From: Thereva unica
Lineage: Eukaryota > Arthropoda > Insecta > Diptera > Therevidae
Length of the DNA stretch: 64,000 nt
Direction of reading: 5' to 3'
NCBI GenBank assembly: GCA_949987705.1
Contig: CATLJY010000058.1
Coordinates: 1 to 64,000, forward strand
In this document: in pieces, positions 24,478 through 36,451 of the stretch
How positions within the stretch are numbered: the stretch's first letter is position 1
Layout: every line of letters starts with the position of its first letter
Translations under genes and position numbers: made by a program
The notes under the pieces: model-generated
Databases searched by the model: none
What the model was told of the DNA's origin: nothing
Seen by the model: the letters and a program-made list of their open reading frames with translations, nothing else

Positions 24478-25659
24478 TTAATTTTTGTTAAGCTTATCCA
24501 CTTGCATTTTCGAATTGTTCTCCTTCTGCCGCTTAAGCTTTAACTTTGTATAATCCTCCTGCAAGTGGCTTGTCTTAAACAGGATTTCCTGCAAATTGGC
24601 CTTAGACACTTTCAGTTCAGCCATTTTTGTCCAATCGAGAATCGAAGTTGGTGACCCTTTAACTTCTTCAACTTCTCTGTAATATTCTGAGATCCTTCGA
24701 AAGTTTTTTGAAGTCAAGAAACTCACAGGACTGAAGGGGTATGACATTGTAAGGGTCACCACGTCTGGCTCCACGTCTGGTTCCAGGTAAGGCTCAAAAA
24801 ATCGCAAACTTATTTCCTCGATAGATTTACTTTGTGAAACAAAATACAGCAACATAGTAGGGATTATAGAGTTTTTGTTTTGTCCCGGTCATCCATCGGA
24901 AAACAAAGTCACATTTTTTATGCTTTGATCGTCATAGTGTTTCAATGCCATATACACGGCTGTAGATATTTCAGAGGATCCTCGCTTATTCTGCCACTCA
25001 TCCCACGTGTAACAAAATACTTATCTCGTCCCAATGTTGTAGAAAGTAAGGTTGGACACACCTAGTCTTCTCTTATAAAATACTGCACTCTCTTTCGTAA
25101 TTGGCAAATTAAGTACTTGTTGTGGATCGAATGAGCCACACAGACTTTTAACTTAGAATTCATTCGGTTCTTCTTTGTTTTTCTCTATTTCCATTTTGCA
25201 ATGCTTTTTGCAATCATCTTTTAATTCTCTCACTTTCAGTTTTTCGTTACAGTGAGCCTCATATTGTACTTTAAGTTTAGATTTTATTTCATTATCTCCT
25301 TTAAGATATGTATGTCAAGCATAGACTGCATTGATCTTTCTTTGGTCTGTGGAAAGATAGTTTTTTGGACACAAACACCCGCCTGTAGCTTGAAAGACTA
25401 GGCAAGTTAGGGATGTTTTTATTTTCTTCTTTAAACAAAAATACATTTTTGCAAGTGTCAGATCAGGATGCAAGTAGTTCCTCGTTGTCTTTGATCGGTA
25501 ATAGTGGGATTCTACAAATGGAAACCTTGCTATGTGATTTTCAATCATCTTTTTATTGAACTCATCTTGTTCATCTTGAGAAACTTTAATTTCCAGTAAC
25601 TTAACTTTTTTTGCCAAAGGCTCGTCATCTGAGCTATTAAAAAACTCATCTGAACTCAT
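24478..25659 (-). pseudogene. DUF7869-like protein remnant (predicted transposase-like), several lesions
   Basis: Two minus-strand open stretches (25659-25315 and 24855-24478) are linked by readable but stop-interrupted text. The first begins MSSDEFFNSSDDEPLAKKVK and contains HIARFPFVESHYYRSKTTR and YLHPDLTLAKMY. The linking part contains WDEWQNKRGSSEISTAVY and TLFSDG followed by a stop and PGQNKNS, then MLLYFVSQSKSIEEISLRFF. This layout (ESHY, P-L, W-E-KRG-EI, SD-GQN) is what I know from the insect protein family annotated as DUF7869. Acidic residues in the SD..GQN region suggest an RNase H-fold nuclease, but the catalytic role is inference. There are at least two in-frame stops and a probable frameshift. 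Confidence 0.55.
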
Positions 25660-26179
25660 TTTAGGTATTACAAAACCTCAATAGCCTGGAACAAAGAAAA
25701 ATTCGTCTGTTTGCTTGAAATTTTTGATGGAAATAATTTTAATTTTGTTCTGAAAACAGACGCATCTCAAGATACGTCAGTTTGCGTGAACTTATAAGTT
25801 AAATTAATGAGATACGCCGGGAAAAAAATGTAGCATAACTTCTAAACCGTTACAAATAGAGATATGCCACTTAGAGAGGACGTAGAGGGAGGTAAGACGA
25901 GTTCATCGCTGACGTATCTCAAAAAACGGTGATATTTTTTGTGTTTCTTACTTCATAAATAAATGTTTTCTGATGTAGAACATTAAAAAATTCAATGCGC
26001 ATATTTTTTTATGAAAACATGACATGACATGGTTACAATTTTGACATTTCAAATTCGGATGGTTACAATTTTGACATTCGCTTAAATTACTTTTTCTTAA
26101 GATTCATGAAACAATTTAAGCGAAGGAAACGTTACATATGATTTAACTAGTTACAATAGGTCATAAGAAATTTTACGGG
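25660..26179. other. Non-coding interior of the long-TIR element
   Basis: No gene. It contains two copies of GGTTACAATTTTGACAT near 26030-26080 and further GATACGTCAG/GATACGCC motifs like those at the other side of the DUF7869-like gene. Confidence 0.4.
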
Positions 26180-26784
26180 GATGAATTTAATGTAATATAA
26201 GCAAATTAATTGCAGTTACAACTTTGACATTTAAATGTAACCTACGTTCACGTTAGCCAGTTTTGCCCAAAAATCAACCAATTTCAACTTATTTTTGTCA
26301 CAAAATATATGCACATGTTCGTTAGTGGCTGAACAATAAGTGCGTTTAAAAATTTTATGATAAAATGAGACAGTTTGGAGTACTTCGACTTACCATGCGG
26401 GTTACAACTTTGACGTCAAAACCTAGGGACAAACTTCAGAGTTGTTTTTTGGAAAATATAGCGATTTGACACTGCATTTTTCCTTAAGAGTTAAACTACA
26501 ACTTTTCACTTTTCACTATTTGTTTCAACGCTTCCTATCACAAATATAAATAGTTTTTCATTCAGATTAGCGCTAAAGACAGGCCGAAAAGTGGCAGGTA
26601 ACGGAACATTTTTTCAAATTACATTGCAAAATATCGTTTTAAATGACTTCGTACTTATATCTCATTGCTCATTAATAATTTCTTAACATTATCGATAGCT
26701 TCTTTTATTTTTAATCTTCCTACAAAAATTGTAATTCATAAAAATGTTGAAGCGACAAGCAGGTTAAAAGTTCCGGAGAATCGC

Positions 26785-28004
<1,220 letters not shown>

Positions 28005-28011
28005 TAGGCTA

Positions 28012-29571
28012 TCTTACTAATATTATAAACGCGATTGTTTGTATGGATGTTTGTTACTCTTTCAAGCAAAAACTACTGAATAGATTTTAATGAAACTTTA
28101 CAATAATATAGCTCATACTTCAGAATAACATATAGGCTATCTCGAAACCTTCGGGTAGCTGTAGTGTACTGATATAGAAAAATCCGAAACTTTTGTATGG
28201 GAGGTACTCTTCAAATTTCTGCTAAAGAAGTCAGATCCATTTTGTTTTGGTTTTTTTCCGAAAAAATACGATTTCCAAAGTTTCAGATCGATCGGAGTTT
28301 ATTTACGGATAGTTGCCGTACAATTTTCTTGAAAAAATCAGATTTATCGCGAAGGACGCGGTTCTCTGAACTTGGATTGAAGTAACTTCGGCTGCATGTG
28401 CCTGATTTTAGCAATGTATGTCTTAAATGAAAGGTCTCGAAACCAAAAAGACGACAAATTCAATAATCAGATGTTCGTCGCTTTTTCTTTTTGAGCTATG
28501 GTACCTGGAAATTTGCATAGATTTCAAGGTGCTTGATTTTTCAACATACAATAATTTTGTATGGGACATATTTTTTTTCATATTTCTTACGGAAAAATTA
28601 CTCTTTATCATGCCGTTAAATGTTTGAAAAGTTCGCCCAATGTTGCCAAACGTTGCTTATTGAACGTATTAACTGTCTCCATTCATAGTGTGAAGTGTGA
28701 CATCATCGGGAATTGCATCAACGCTACTTGATGGTGGATGTTTAGTGTATTGAGCACCCAAGTTCCTATTGAATTTGAACCAGAGAGAAACACCTACATG
28801 TAACATCAGTAAAAACTCCCGTATTGCCACATCCGTGCAAAATTATTATTTTGGAGCGAATGCACCATGGCCTATAAAAAATAGGTCGAAGCGCATGACA
28901 GGGCTTTTCAAGATTTCCGAGGAAAACCTAATCCATGGTAGGCGCTCTGACACTACTTGCTCAACTTTGCCTGGTATACTTCGATCAAAGCCTGCAAATG
29001 AGCTGAACGGATGCATGCTTGAAAGCATCACATCTATGGAACAGTATTGAAAAAACCAACTTTTGGTCGTTTCAAATAGCGAAATTTCAATCGATAGCAT
29101 CGATATTATTCGGAATCAAAAATACGAAAATGGCTCCTACTGTATATTAAAATTCTTATCACCTCAACTGCAAAATAAACGGAAGCTATAGCGCGTACCA
29201 AAAGAATTGGAAATATAAACACAGGCGGCGAACTGACAATTTCACACCCATTAAAATTTCGTGTATGGATAAAGTTCAAGCGGACGTGCATTGTAATTTC
29301 TTCTTCGAAATTCATTTACGGGCAAAAACACTCCCTCATAGCATCTGACCACGACAAGAGTGGCAGTGAGACCGCTGAATTGTGATTAGGGATATAAATG
29401 AGCAAGTGATTTGGGTTTTTAAACGAACGGAGTTACACTTTTCTTTACGAATGTACTTGCATCCCGGGATTTGAGACTCTCAGTGCCCATCGATTTTGAG
29501 ATTCCCAATTGTTTTGGCGCACGCCATACTATTGGCTTATTTGTGCAGCGAGGCGCACCGGGTTCCAACTA

Positions 29572-29572
<1 letters not shown>
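28012..29572 (+). mobile_element. Helitron with divergent interior
   Basis: A second 5' end TCTTACTAATATTATAAACG follows A at 28011. The 3' end is GTGCAGCGAGGCGCACCGGG then TTCCAACTAG at 29572, followed by T of a (TA)n array. The GTGC/GCAC stem sits where Helitron hairpins do. The interior (28140-29500) has no tandem array and no recognised gene; the short frames in it look accidental. It includes CTCTTCAAATTTCTG-type text resembling other Helitron bodies. Confidence 0.7.
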
Positions 29573-29608
<36 letters not shown>

Positions 29609-29622
29609 TATACATATATATA
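29573..29622. repeat. (TA)n array
   Basis: Fifty bases of TA with two CA interruptions, between a Helitron CTAG end and the third CAGGGTGTCCC element. Confidence 0.95.
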
Positions 29623-30029
29623 CAGGGTGTCCCACATAAACTTACAAAGCGGCCGGCTGTGGATAGGTCTTGGATAGACGAATAAAAAATCGTATGGGTG
29701 GGGGGGGGAAATCGTAACGGTTTAGCCGCTAGGCCGTTTTGAAGTTTTTTTGCTAGAGTTTTACATATCACCCTGTATTTTTGTAACCGTGCAACCAATT
29801 TTCATGATTATGGTACCGGTGTACGCAGAATTCCCCCACCTATCTACGACGGTAAAAATAATGGTCCTATCTTATAAACTTTTGGAGTTATGAGTCGCCA
29901 AAGTCAAAATTTTGTATTTTTTCACTAAAATTTCAACTAAAACCACCCTTTTCTCCAAAAAATACGTGATAAACCTAAGTTTTTTTTTCCAAAATTAAAA
30001 AGTTTGGACAATTTCCTATAAATAATGTT
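29623..30029 (+). mobile_element. CAGGGTGTCCC element, copy 3
   Basis: About 90 percent similar by eye to copies 1 and 2, with more substitutions in its second half, so it is the oldest or from another subfamily. It ends at TTCCTATAAATAATGT, where LINE sequence begins. Confidence 0.6.
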
Positions 30030-32318
30030 CACTCATACGAGCTAGATGCCCTGCCCACCGGAGCCTACCGAGCTTTATTTTCTTCACAACATCTATGTCG
30101 CGATAGCGCTCGTAGATCTCGTCATTGTAGAGTCTCCGGAATCGTCCTTCCTCACATACGGGGCCAACAATCCTCCGAAGTATTTTCCTCTCAAACACGC
30201 CCAAGAGGTTTGAGTGCTTCTTGCTAAGCACCCACGTTTCGGATGCATATGTGAGAACGGGTAAGACCATCGTCTTATATAGTAAAAGTTTAGACGTTAT
30301 GGTTAGATATTTGGATTTGAAGAGCCTTGACAGACTATAGTAGGCTTTGTTGGCTTTTAGCAGTCGTGCGCGTATTTCTGGTTCCATGCTATTGTCGGCT
30401 GCTACTATTGACCCAAGGTAGGTAAATGATTTTACCACGTCAAACTCGTGTTCCGCTACCTTGATTGTGGGACCAATGTTAGGTGTTCTTCCAGACGAGG
30501 CCACCATGTACTTTGTTTTGCTTTCGTTAATGTGCAGTCCCAGATTTCTTGCCGCTTGCTCAATTTGAGTGAAAGCTTCTTGTACAGCTGTTGTTGTTCT
30601 TCCAATGATGTCAATGTCGTCTGCGTAAGCCAGTAATTGGGTGGACTTGTGGAGGATTGTACCCCTTGATGTCACGCCCGAATCTCGGATCACTTTCTCC
30701 AACGCCAGGTTGAAAAGGAGGCAGGCCAGACCGTCCCCTTGTCGGAGTCCATTATAGATGTTGATTGGTCTGGACAGTGTTCCGGATACCTTTACTTGGC
30801 TTGACACATTGGTCATGGTCAACCTACATAGTCTTGTCAGTTTGTTGGGGATGCCGAATTCTCTCATGGCTTTGTAGAGTTCTACCCTGGCTATGCTATC
30901 ATAGGCGGCTTTAAAGTCTATGAAGAGGTGTTGAATTGAGTTTTGAAACTCTAGACATTTTTCCATAGCCTGCCTCAAGGTGAAAATCTGATCAGTCGTT
31001 GATTTGCCTGGGCTGAAGCCACACTGGTAATGGCCTATGATGTTTCTGGCGTATGGGGCCATCCTGTTTTGTAGGATAGCGGAGAATATCTTATACACGG
31101 TACTCAACAACGTTATACCGCGATAATTAGTGCACGCTGTGATATCTCCTTTTTTGTGTACCGGACAGAGGATGCCTTTTCTCCAGTCTTCTGGCATCAC
31201 TTCCTGCTCCCATACTTGCACAATTAATTCATGAATCGCTTGGTGTAATGTAGGCCCTCCATATTTAACCAGCTCCGCTGCGATGCCGTCTGCACCCGAG
31301 GCCTTGTTTGTTGAGCCGGCTGATGGCTCTGCTAACTTCTTCTATGCTTGGTGGCGGCAGCATAGCATTGTCATCAGATATTGGTGGAGCCTCCGAATCC
31401 TCAGTTAGCTCGCCATTTAGCAATTCATGAAAGTGCTCTTCCCATCGCTCGAAGATGCCTTTAGGATCGGTGATCAGATTACCTTCTTTGTCCTTGCAGT
31501 ATGTGCAACGTGGTGTGAATTGCGTCATACTGCGGACTCTTTGGTAGAACTCCCGCGCCTGGTGCGGCCGTCGTTCTCTGTACTGTTCTAGCTCACAGAC
31601 GAGATTTTTTTCCCAGGCTTCCTTTTTCCGTCTGTGAATTCTCTTTTCTTCTTTTCTGAGCTCTTTATAGTTCTCTTCGCGTGCCCGTGTTCTCTGAGAC
31701 TGCTGCATGGCTCGGTACGCAGCATTCTTACGCTCAGTTGCCAGCTTGCATTCATTATCGAACCAGTCGTTCCGATCTTTACGACTTCTGCCTAAGATGG
31801 AATCAGCAGTACTAATGACAGTATTTTTAAGGCGGGTCCAGTTCTCTTCAACGCCCGGCATCTCATCCCCAGGACTTAGGGCGAGTTCTAATGCATGAGC
31901 TGTGTTGATTCGAGCCTGATCAGCGGATACAAAGCTTTTCAGCGTTGCAATGCGCTCTCGGAGCACCATACCAACAAGATAGTGATCCGAGTCGAAGTTG
32001 GCACCTCGGTACGTTCGTACCGTCATCAGACCCGAAAGGTGGCGGCGGTCTATCAACACATGATCTATTTGGTTGCGAGTGGCTCCATCAGGAGATACCC
32101 AGGTGGCTTTATGGATATCTTTACGCGCAAATGTAGTACTTGCAACGACCAAGTTCTTACTTGCTGCCATCTCTACAACTCGCTGTCCATTGTCATTAGT
32201 GTTTTCATGCAAGCTGTGGTTGCCGACATATTGCCTGTATATGGGCTCCCGGCCTACTTTGGCGTTCAGATCTCCCAGTATGATTTTTACATCATACCTG
32301 GGGCAGGCATTAAGTTAA

Positions 32319-32320
<2 letters not shown>
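30030..32320 (-). pseudogene. RTE-like LINE ORF (endonuclease C-terminal half plus reverse transcriptase), broken
   Basis: Two minus-strand open frames, 32212-31265 and 31221-30030, form one protein split by a frameshift at about 31250. The first keeps only the end of the APE-like endonuclease (HKATWVSPDGATRNQIDHV and DSDHYLVGMVL) and a long charged linker. The second has the reverse transcriptase core with KKGDITACTNYRGITLL, HLFIDFKAAYDSI, GLRQGDGLACLLFNLAL and catalytic YADD in LLAYADDIDIIG. It ends near RLRWAGHLARM, so the extreme C-terminus is missing. The 5' edge runs straight into (TA)n and the 3' edge into the CAGGGTGTCCC element, so the copy is truncated at both ends. Confidence 0.8.

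Positions 32321-32402
<82 letters not shown>
32321..32402. repeat. (TA)n array
   Basis: Eighty-two bases of TA between the truncated LINE and the left end of the Polinton gene block. Confidence 0.95.
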
Positions 32403-32406
<4 letters not shown>

Positions 32407-32765
32407 CAGGGAAAGTGTGGCTTGGGACTTGGCGGGCTGCTCGGTGAGGGGAAGTGGTTTGGGACTTGGCAGGGGTCGGTGGCTTGGCAGGTTGGGCGGA
32501 AGCTACAGGCGGCGGCGGTAGCTTTTGCCCGGTCTGCGACGGAAGGTATTTACTCAGACTCGTACGTGCGCCCTAGTCTCTGCAGAGCAGGTCCGGGACT
32601 GGATCAGTGGCTTTGGCAGGTTGGCCTGTGGCGGAAGCTACTGCCTAGACTGCGGCGGTAGCTACCGTCTGAGCCACGAAGCTATTGGTCGAGCCTTGCC
32701 CTAGCCTCTACAAAGCACTGATTTTACACTCTGTACAACAAATCATTCCAGAGAAAAATCGCACA

Positions 32766-32845
32766 TTGCTTGGGAATCGAACCAGCGCCACACAAATCGC
32801 GAACAGAAAAACCAACGCCTTAGCCAACTTGACCAAGACGGCAGT
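32766..32845 (-). other. tRNA-like sequence (SINE head or tRNA relic)
   Basis: On the minus strand, TTGGCTAAGGCGTTGG resembles a tRNA A box. GGTTCGATTCC is a perfect B box about 35 nt further on, the normal internal-promoter spacing. The acceptor and T stems pair only partly, so this is not a functional tRNA. It may be the head of a SINE or a chance match. Confidence 0.35.
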
Positions 32846-33129
32846 TGAATGGAGTCTCGTTATTTGTGTACACATGCAGTTGTGAGATTCTATTTTTAGA
32901 TCTTGCGAAGTATTTTGCGACCCAGCGAGCCGATGCACACGATCGCGATCACAGCTGCAAGAGCTTACAAATATGAGAAAGAAAGGCCAAGAAAAACAAA
33001 AACAAAAACTGCAGCAGCAGCAATTTGAGCGGCAAAATCTACCGGCCTAAAAGGAAAAAGAAAACAGCGGTTGTGCTGCAGTGCGACTATTGCACGGTTG
33101 TTGTTGTTATAACCTGAACAGACAGTTAA

Positions 33130-33473
33130 GGTACCTTTACATTATATGACTTGTCATATGACTTTACTGTCAATGAAGTCAAACCTAACAATGACATTTG
33201 TTTTTGACATGACATACGACATTCTGTCAAATTTTGTTTTGAATATTCTCTGTTTTGACTTGATTTATCATATGATTTTTCTATCAAAATTACAAGTTGA
33301 TAATCTATCTTGCTTCGTATTGTGTTCACAGTTAATTTTGACAAGTCATAACAGAAATATTCAAAGCAAATGTCGTATGACATGTCAAAAACAAATGTCA
33401 TTTGACATTTTATGTTAGCTTTGACTTTATTGACAGTAAAGTCATATGACAAGTCATATAATGTAAAGGTGCC
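33130..33473. mobile_element. 344-bp palindromic MITE inside the Polinton terminal region
   Basis: The left arm begins GGTACCTTTACATTATATG with GACTTGTCATATGACTTTAC next. The right arm is its near-perfect inverse, ending CATATAATGTAAAGGTGCC. Related TGTCATATGAC and GACATTTGTTTTTGACAT motifs repeat through the arms, so the whole element can fold into one long hairpin. No gene. Confidence 0.75.
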
Positions 33474-33765
33474 TTTACTGTGGATGAAGGTAAAGTGTAC
33501 CTCTGCAAAAGAAACAAATGCACAGCAGCAATTTGAGCGGGTAAATCTACCGGCATAAACGGAAAAAGAAAACAGCGGTTATGCTGCAGTGCGACTATTG
33601 CATGGTTGTTGTTGTTATAACCTGAACAGGCAGCTATTGTGGATGGAGGTAAAGTGTACCTTTGCAAAATAAACAAATGCAAGACCCGTGGATTTATCAC
33701 CTTGTAAACATTTTATCGACGAGTCGTTAATATTTTAAACTATTTAAACTATGTTAAATTAATAA

Positions 33766-34310
33766 TTAATGCTTTATATGATTTTTTTTAGTTGAATTTC
33801 CATCATCAATATTTAAAAACACATTGATAATATTCTTTGAAAGCACTTGTTTGTTTATATTTTTTACAATTTTTCCCGCCCATACATGAATGGCTGCACA
33901 TGTGCCCAATGCTCCACAGCCAGACACTGTGGATACTTTTCGATGCCGATGATTCTCGTCGAGTATTGCATGGTTTTTGTTGTTGTTACTATCTGAAATT
34001 ATGAAACCGAGTGAATGAATGGACTTGATACATTCATAAATATCCGGGACGGCTAAAAAATACACTTTTTGCTAGCTGAGATTCAGCGCGGGGTAAGATT
34101 AAATGCAAAACAAAGTGTGAAAGAGAGAAGAATTGCACATGATACGTTTTTCATTTAAATGCGGGAAAATTAAATGGATTTTGTAATATCAGATTTTTAT
34201 TAATCATTAAATTAATTATTCATTATTGTGCCTTCGAGCTCCTATATAAACAGAGAAACAAAAGCAATATGCAACGTGCGTGCTTGGCATAGCTTAGAAA
34301 ACATTGTTGA
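33766..34310. other. Non-coding Polinton interval
   Basis: Contains a degenerate third copy of the subterminal repeat (about 33890-34000). The remainder is AT-rich with no supported gene, and leads into the PolB scrap. Confidence 0.4.
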
Positions 34311-34694
34311 AAAAAGGCTAAATTTAGCATCATTAGAGATATAATAACCCACAACAAACGTTTCAATGTGAGGGGTCGCAAAATTGAATTTAAAATCAAT
34401 GACACGCCAAGGAATGTAGAACCTTTAACATGGTTTAAGAGCAGCATTGAAGACATTATTCAACATGTGATGACGGCGATCCAACCAAATGACTAAGTTG
34501 GTATTACTTTTTGCGGTGCCAGCTTTAGGGAAAGAGGCCCTGGGTGGATAAATTATAAGTTGACATCTGATGTAAAAACTAGTGACATCTGGGAAATGGT
34601 TGCGAAAATCTTCCAGAGCAATTCAGAAGGAGCAAGCACTGACACGTTTTGTTTGGAAGTAACATCAGTCCGTTTGCCTCAAGGCAGCGAGTAG
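34311..34694 (+). pseudogene. polB: N-terminal scrap of the Polinton protein-primed DNA polymerase
   Basis: Plus-strand text from 34311 reads RRFNVRGRKIEFKI, PLTWFKSSIEDIIQHVM, an in-frame TAA at 34494, then GPGWINYKL, SDIWEMVAKIFQSNSEG and VTSVRLPQGSE, ending at a TAG at 34692-34694. In Polinton PolB proteins a similar stretch (W-F-I-H, GP-W, W-IQS, V-LP-G) precedes the exonuclease and polymerase domains. Everything downstream, normally well over 800 residues, is absent. This is recognition from family memory, not alignment. If right, the element cannot replicate itself. Confidence 0.55.
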
Positions 34695-34760
34695 CATATA
34701 TAAAGCTTTAAAATAAATAAATTTAAATAGTTTGATATTTTCCTTTGAGTAGTTAAAGTT

Positions 34761-35240
34761 ATGAGTTCCGATAGAGTTGTTTTAGATGTACAATTTGTCA
34801 GTGGAATTAACGGACAGCTATTTGCTAAGGAGCTGTCCGTCTTGCATCACGGGTCGCTTATACCAAGTTTATACTATTTTATGCCTCCATACCCGTATAA
34901 TGAACTACCGTCAAAAGCTCGTTGGCAAAATGATTTCAACTTTAGAAAAATAAATGGATTAAGATGGAACGGCGGCATTATTAATTACAACGAATTACCC
35001 AAGATACTGTCGAATTATTCAAATGCAACAATTTACGTGAAAGGACTAGAAAAGGAGAAATTTATTCAGAAATACCTTCCGGAAGCGAAAATAAACCAAT
35101 TGGAAATACCAAAACTAGCCAACTTGGAAAATTTTGGAGCTTTCTGCACTATACATGGAAAATCACCTAGTCTAAGATGTGCCGTACAAAATTGTTTTAA
35201 TATTTATTTGTACATGCTAGTGAATAAATGTTTTAAATAA
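34761..35240 (+). CDS. Conserved Polinton-associated small protein (possible RNase H-like nuclease fold)
   Basis: An intact 159-codon frame starts at ATG 34761, shortly after the PolB scrap. Its pattern is a beta-rich start with VVLDVQFV, a middle PPYPYNELPSKARWQ, GLRWNGGIINYNELPKIL, a strand TIYVKGLEKEKFI, and a C-terminal zinc-like patch FCTIHGKSP...CAVQNCFN. I know similar insect proteins that travel with Polinton genes. The first-strand aspartate and later FGAFC..H layout invite comparison with DEDD exonucleases, but that is inference. A diverged partner of opposite orientation lies at 36477-36794. AATAAA overlaps its end (about 35236). Confidence 0.6.
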   Translation: MSSDRVVLDVQFVSGINGQLFAKELSVLHHGSLIPSLYYFMPPYPYNELPSKARWQNDFNFRKINGLRWNGGIINYNELPKILSNYSNATIYVKGLEKEKFIQKYLPEAKINQLEIPKLANLENFGAFCTIHGKSPSLRCAVQNCFNIYLYMLVNKCFK

Positions 35241-35268
35241 AAGAATTTTTTAGTTGTATTTTATTTAT

Positions 35269-35885
35269 TTATGTGCAGTCAAAATTTATCGTATCAAAAA
35301 CAAGATTTGCAATACAATACAAAGGTATTTCATAAAAAAGTCGAGAATAATTTAAGTGTACATAAGATGTTCGACTTGGAATAAAAAAATCTTCACATGC
35401 TAATGTTAATACATTTTTTTCTTTACATTTTTCAATGTACTTCTTATAATATTCTTTCACGCTCTCTGAAGCATTGTTATTGTGGTACATAACGATGTTT
35501 AAAAATTTCAGCATTTCAAATAATTTACAAAGTTCCGCTTGCCTTAGAGTGATGCTGCCACTGCCAATGGGGATTTTGTACTCCTTCGTCTGATTTGCTG
35601 AAGATAAATTTTCCATTTTCGTTTTTAAAGCACCAAGATGGTTGTAAATAGATGTCCATTCGGGATAGGATGCTGATATTGGGAAGAGTCCATGACGCTG
35701 AAATACTATTTTCGCCTCGAACGATGTTGGGTCAAAGCCGAGTATTATCTTCCAGTTATGGCAGTCGTCCAAATGGTACGTGTAATTTAATAAGAGATTT
35801 TCACCGACAACTTCTGCTTCGCATTTGGACAGCTTCTTTTTTTTTTAGCACTAGTGGTCCTCTGTCTTTTACGTGATGGCTCCAT
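35269..35885 (-). pseudogene. Unrecognised Polinton protein, one frameshift in an A-run
   Basis: The main open part (35772-35269, 167 codons, MDDCHNWKIILGFDPTSFE onward) is mixed alpha/beta in look, with VYNHNN-type loops and FFIPSRTSYVHLNYSRLF near the end. An upstream ATG at 35885-35883 begins MEPSRKRQRTTSAKKK, a probable nuclear localisation signal. It is joined to the main frame only across a one-base shift in a run of ten A (minus strand, about 35840). I do not recognise the family. Position and strand place it in the virion/protease cluster. The A-run makes sequencing error a real possibility. Confidence 0.5.
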
Positions 35886-36004
35886 GTTACTCAAATTAAA
35901 CTTTAACATTAAATATTAACAGCTTTTGTTCAGTGTTTTTATAGTGCTGATCTCGGCTTTACATGATTGGTTACAAAAGTCTCCACCACTTTGTGTAAAA
36001 TTTT

Positions 36005-36451
36005 TCAAGTACCTAGGTATAAATTAACTATTTTATTATCATTTAAACTGAAATCGCTCGAAGAGAATTGTGTTAAAAAATTCTTTAGGCTCTTTCCTCT
36101 ACACCGAGAATATAGAAATACACAACAATAATGTCCACATGTCGATGAAAATTGTCCCTGCAAACGTTTTTTATTATTTAAAAAAGTCTTTGAATTATTT
36201 AAAAGAAATCTTTGAAAAAACTTATTGGTGGGATATCTTCCAAATGAGTCAAAGTACTCTGCAGGACCTTGTTTCTGGAAATAAAATGCAACCCAGTGAG
36301 TTCCGTCTTTATGTGATGGATCCGTATTAGCTATGACGCATGCGGGTTTTTTTATTTTTTGTGGTAGATGGTTGCAGGGGTAGACTCCTCTAAAAAACTT
36401 GTTTGTTAGGCGATTATTTGTCAATGCAGTTGCAAGTTCGATCGTGTTCAT
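36005..36451 (-). CDS. PRO: Polinton maturation protease (adenain/Ulp1-like cysteine protease)
   Basis: An intact 148-codon frame. The catalytic layout of the adenovirus-type cysteine protease is visible: His52 in DGTHWVAF, Asp68 in YFDSFG, Gln100 in LQGQFSSTCG and the nucleophile Cys105 in STCGHYC. The length is shorter than adenovirus protease but normal for Polintons. The role known for the family is cleavage of capsid precursors during particle maturation. It lies downstream of the capsid gene on the same strand and slightly overlaps the reach of the preceding frame. No lesion is visible, unlike most of its neighbours. Confidence 0.82.
   Translation of the reverse strand: MNTIELATALTNNRLTNKFFRGVYPCNHLPQKIKKPACVIANTDPSHKDGTHWVAFYFQKQGPAEYFDSFGRYPTNKFFQRFLLNNSKTFLNNKKRLQGQFSSTCGHYCCVFLYSRCRGKSLKNFLTQFSSSDFSLNDNKIVNLYLGT

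Larger units (their letters stand above)
32403..33765. repeat. Left subterminal repeat region of the Polinton
   Basis: No gene. The first 120 bp are GC-rich with GGGACTTGGC repeats, like 3600-3790. Blocks at about 33001-33120 and 33520-33640 are direct copies of each other (GCTGCAGTGCGACTATTGCA, GGTTGTTGTTGTTATAACC) and are inverted copies of 45240-45355. A palindromic insert separates them. A weaker third copy with TATTGCATGGTTTTTGTTG lies near 33960. Confidence 0.7.

Noticed and set aside
24880..25065. Plus-strand 61-codon frame
   Set aside because: Antisense to the DUF7869-like coding text (WDEWQNKRGS region).
28197..29315. Several 60-95-codon frames on both strands
   Set aside because: They fall inside a Helitron, overlap each other on opposite strands and contain no recognisable motif.
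33766..34065. Minus-strand 99-codon frame
   Set aside because: It overlaps a degenerate copy of the Polinton subterminal repeat and shows no conserved pattern.
34223..34456. Minus-strand hydrophobic 77-codon frame
   Set aside because: It is antisense to the PolB-like N-terminal text, which matches a family.
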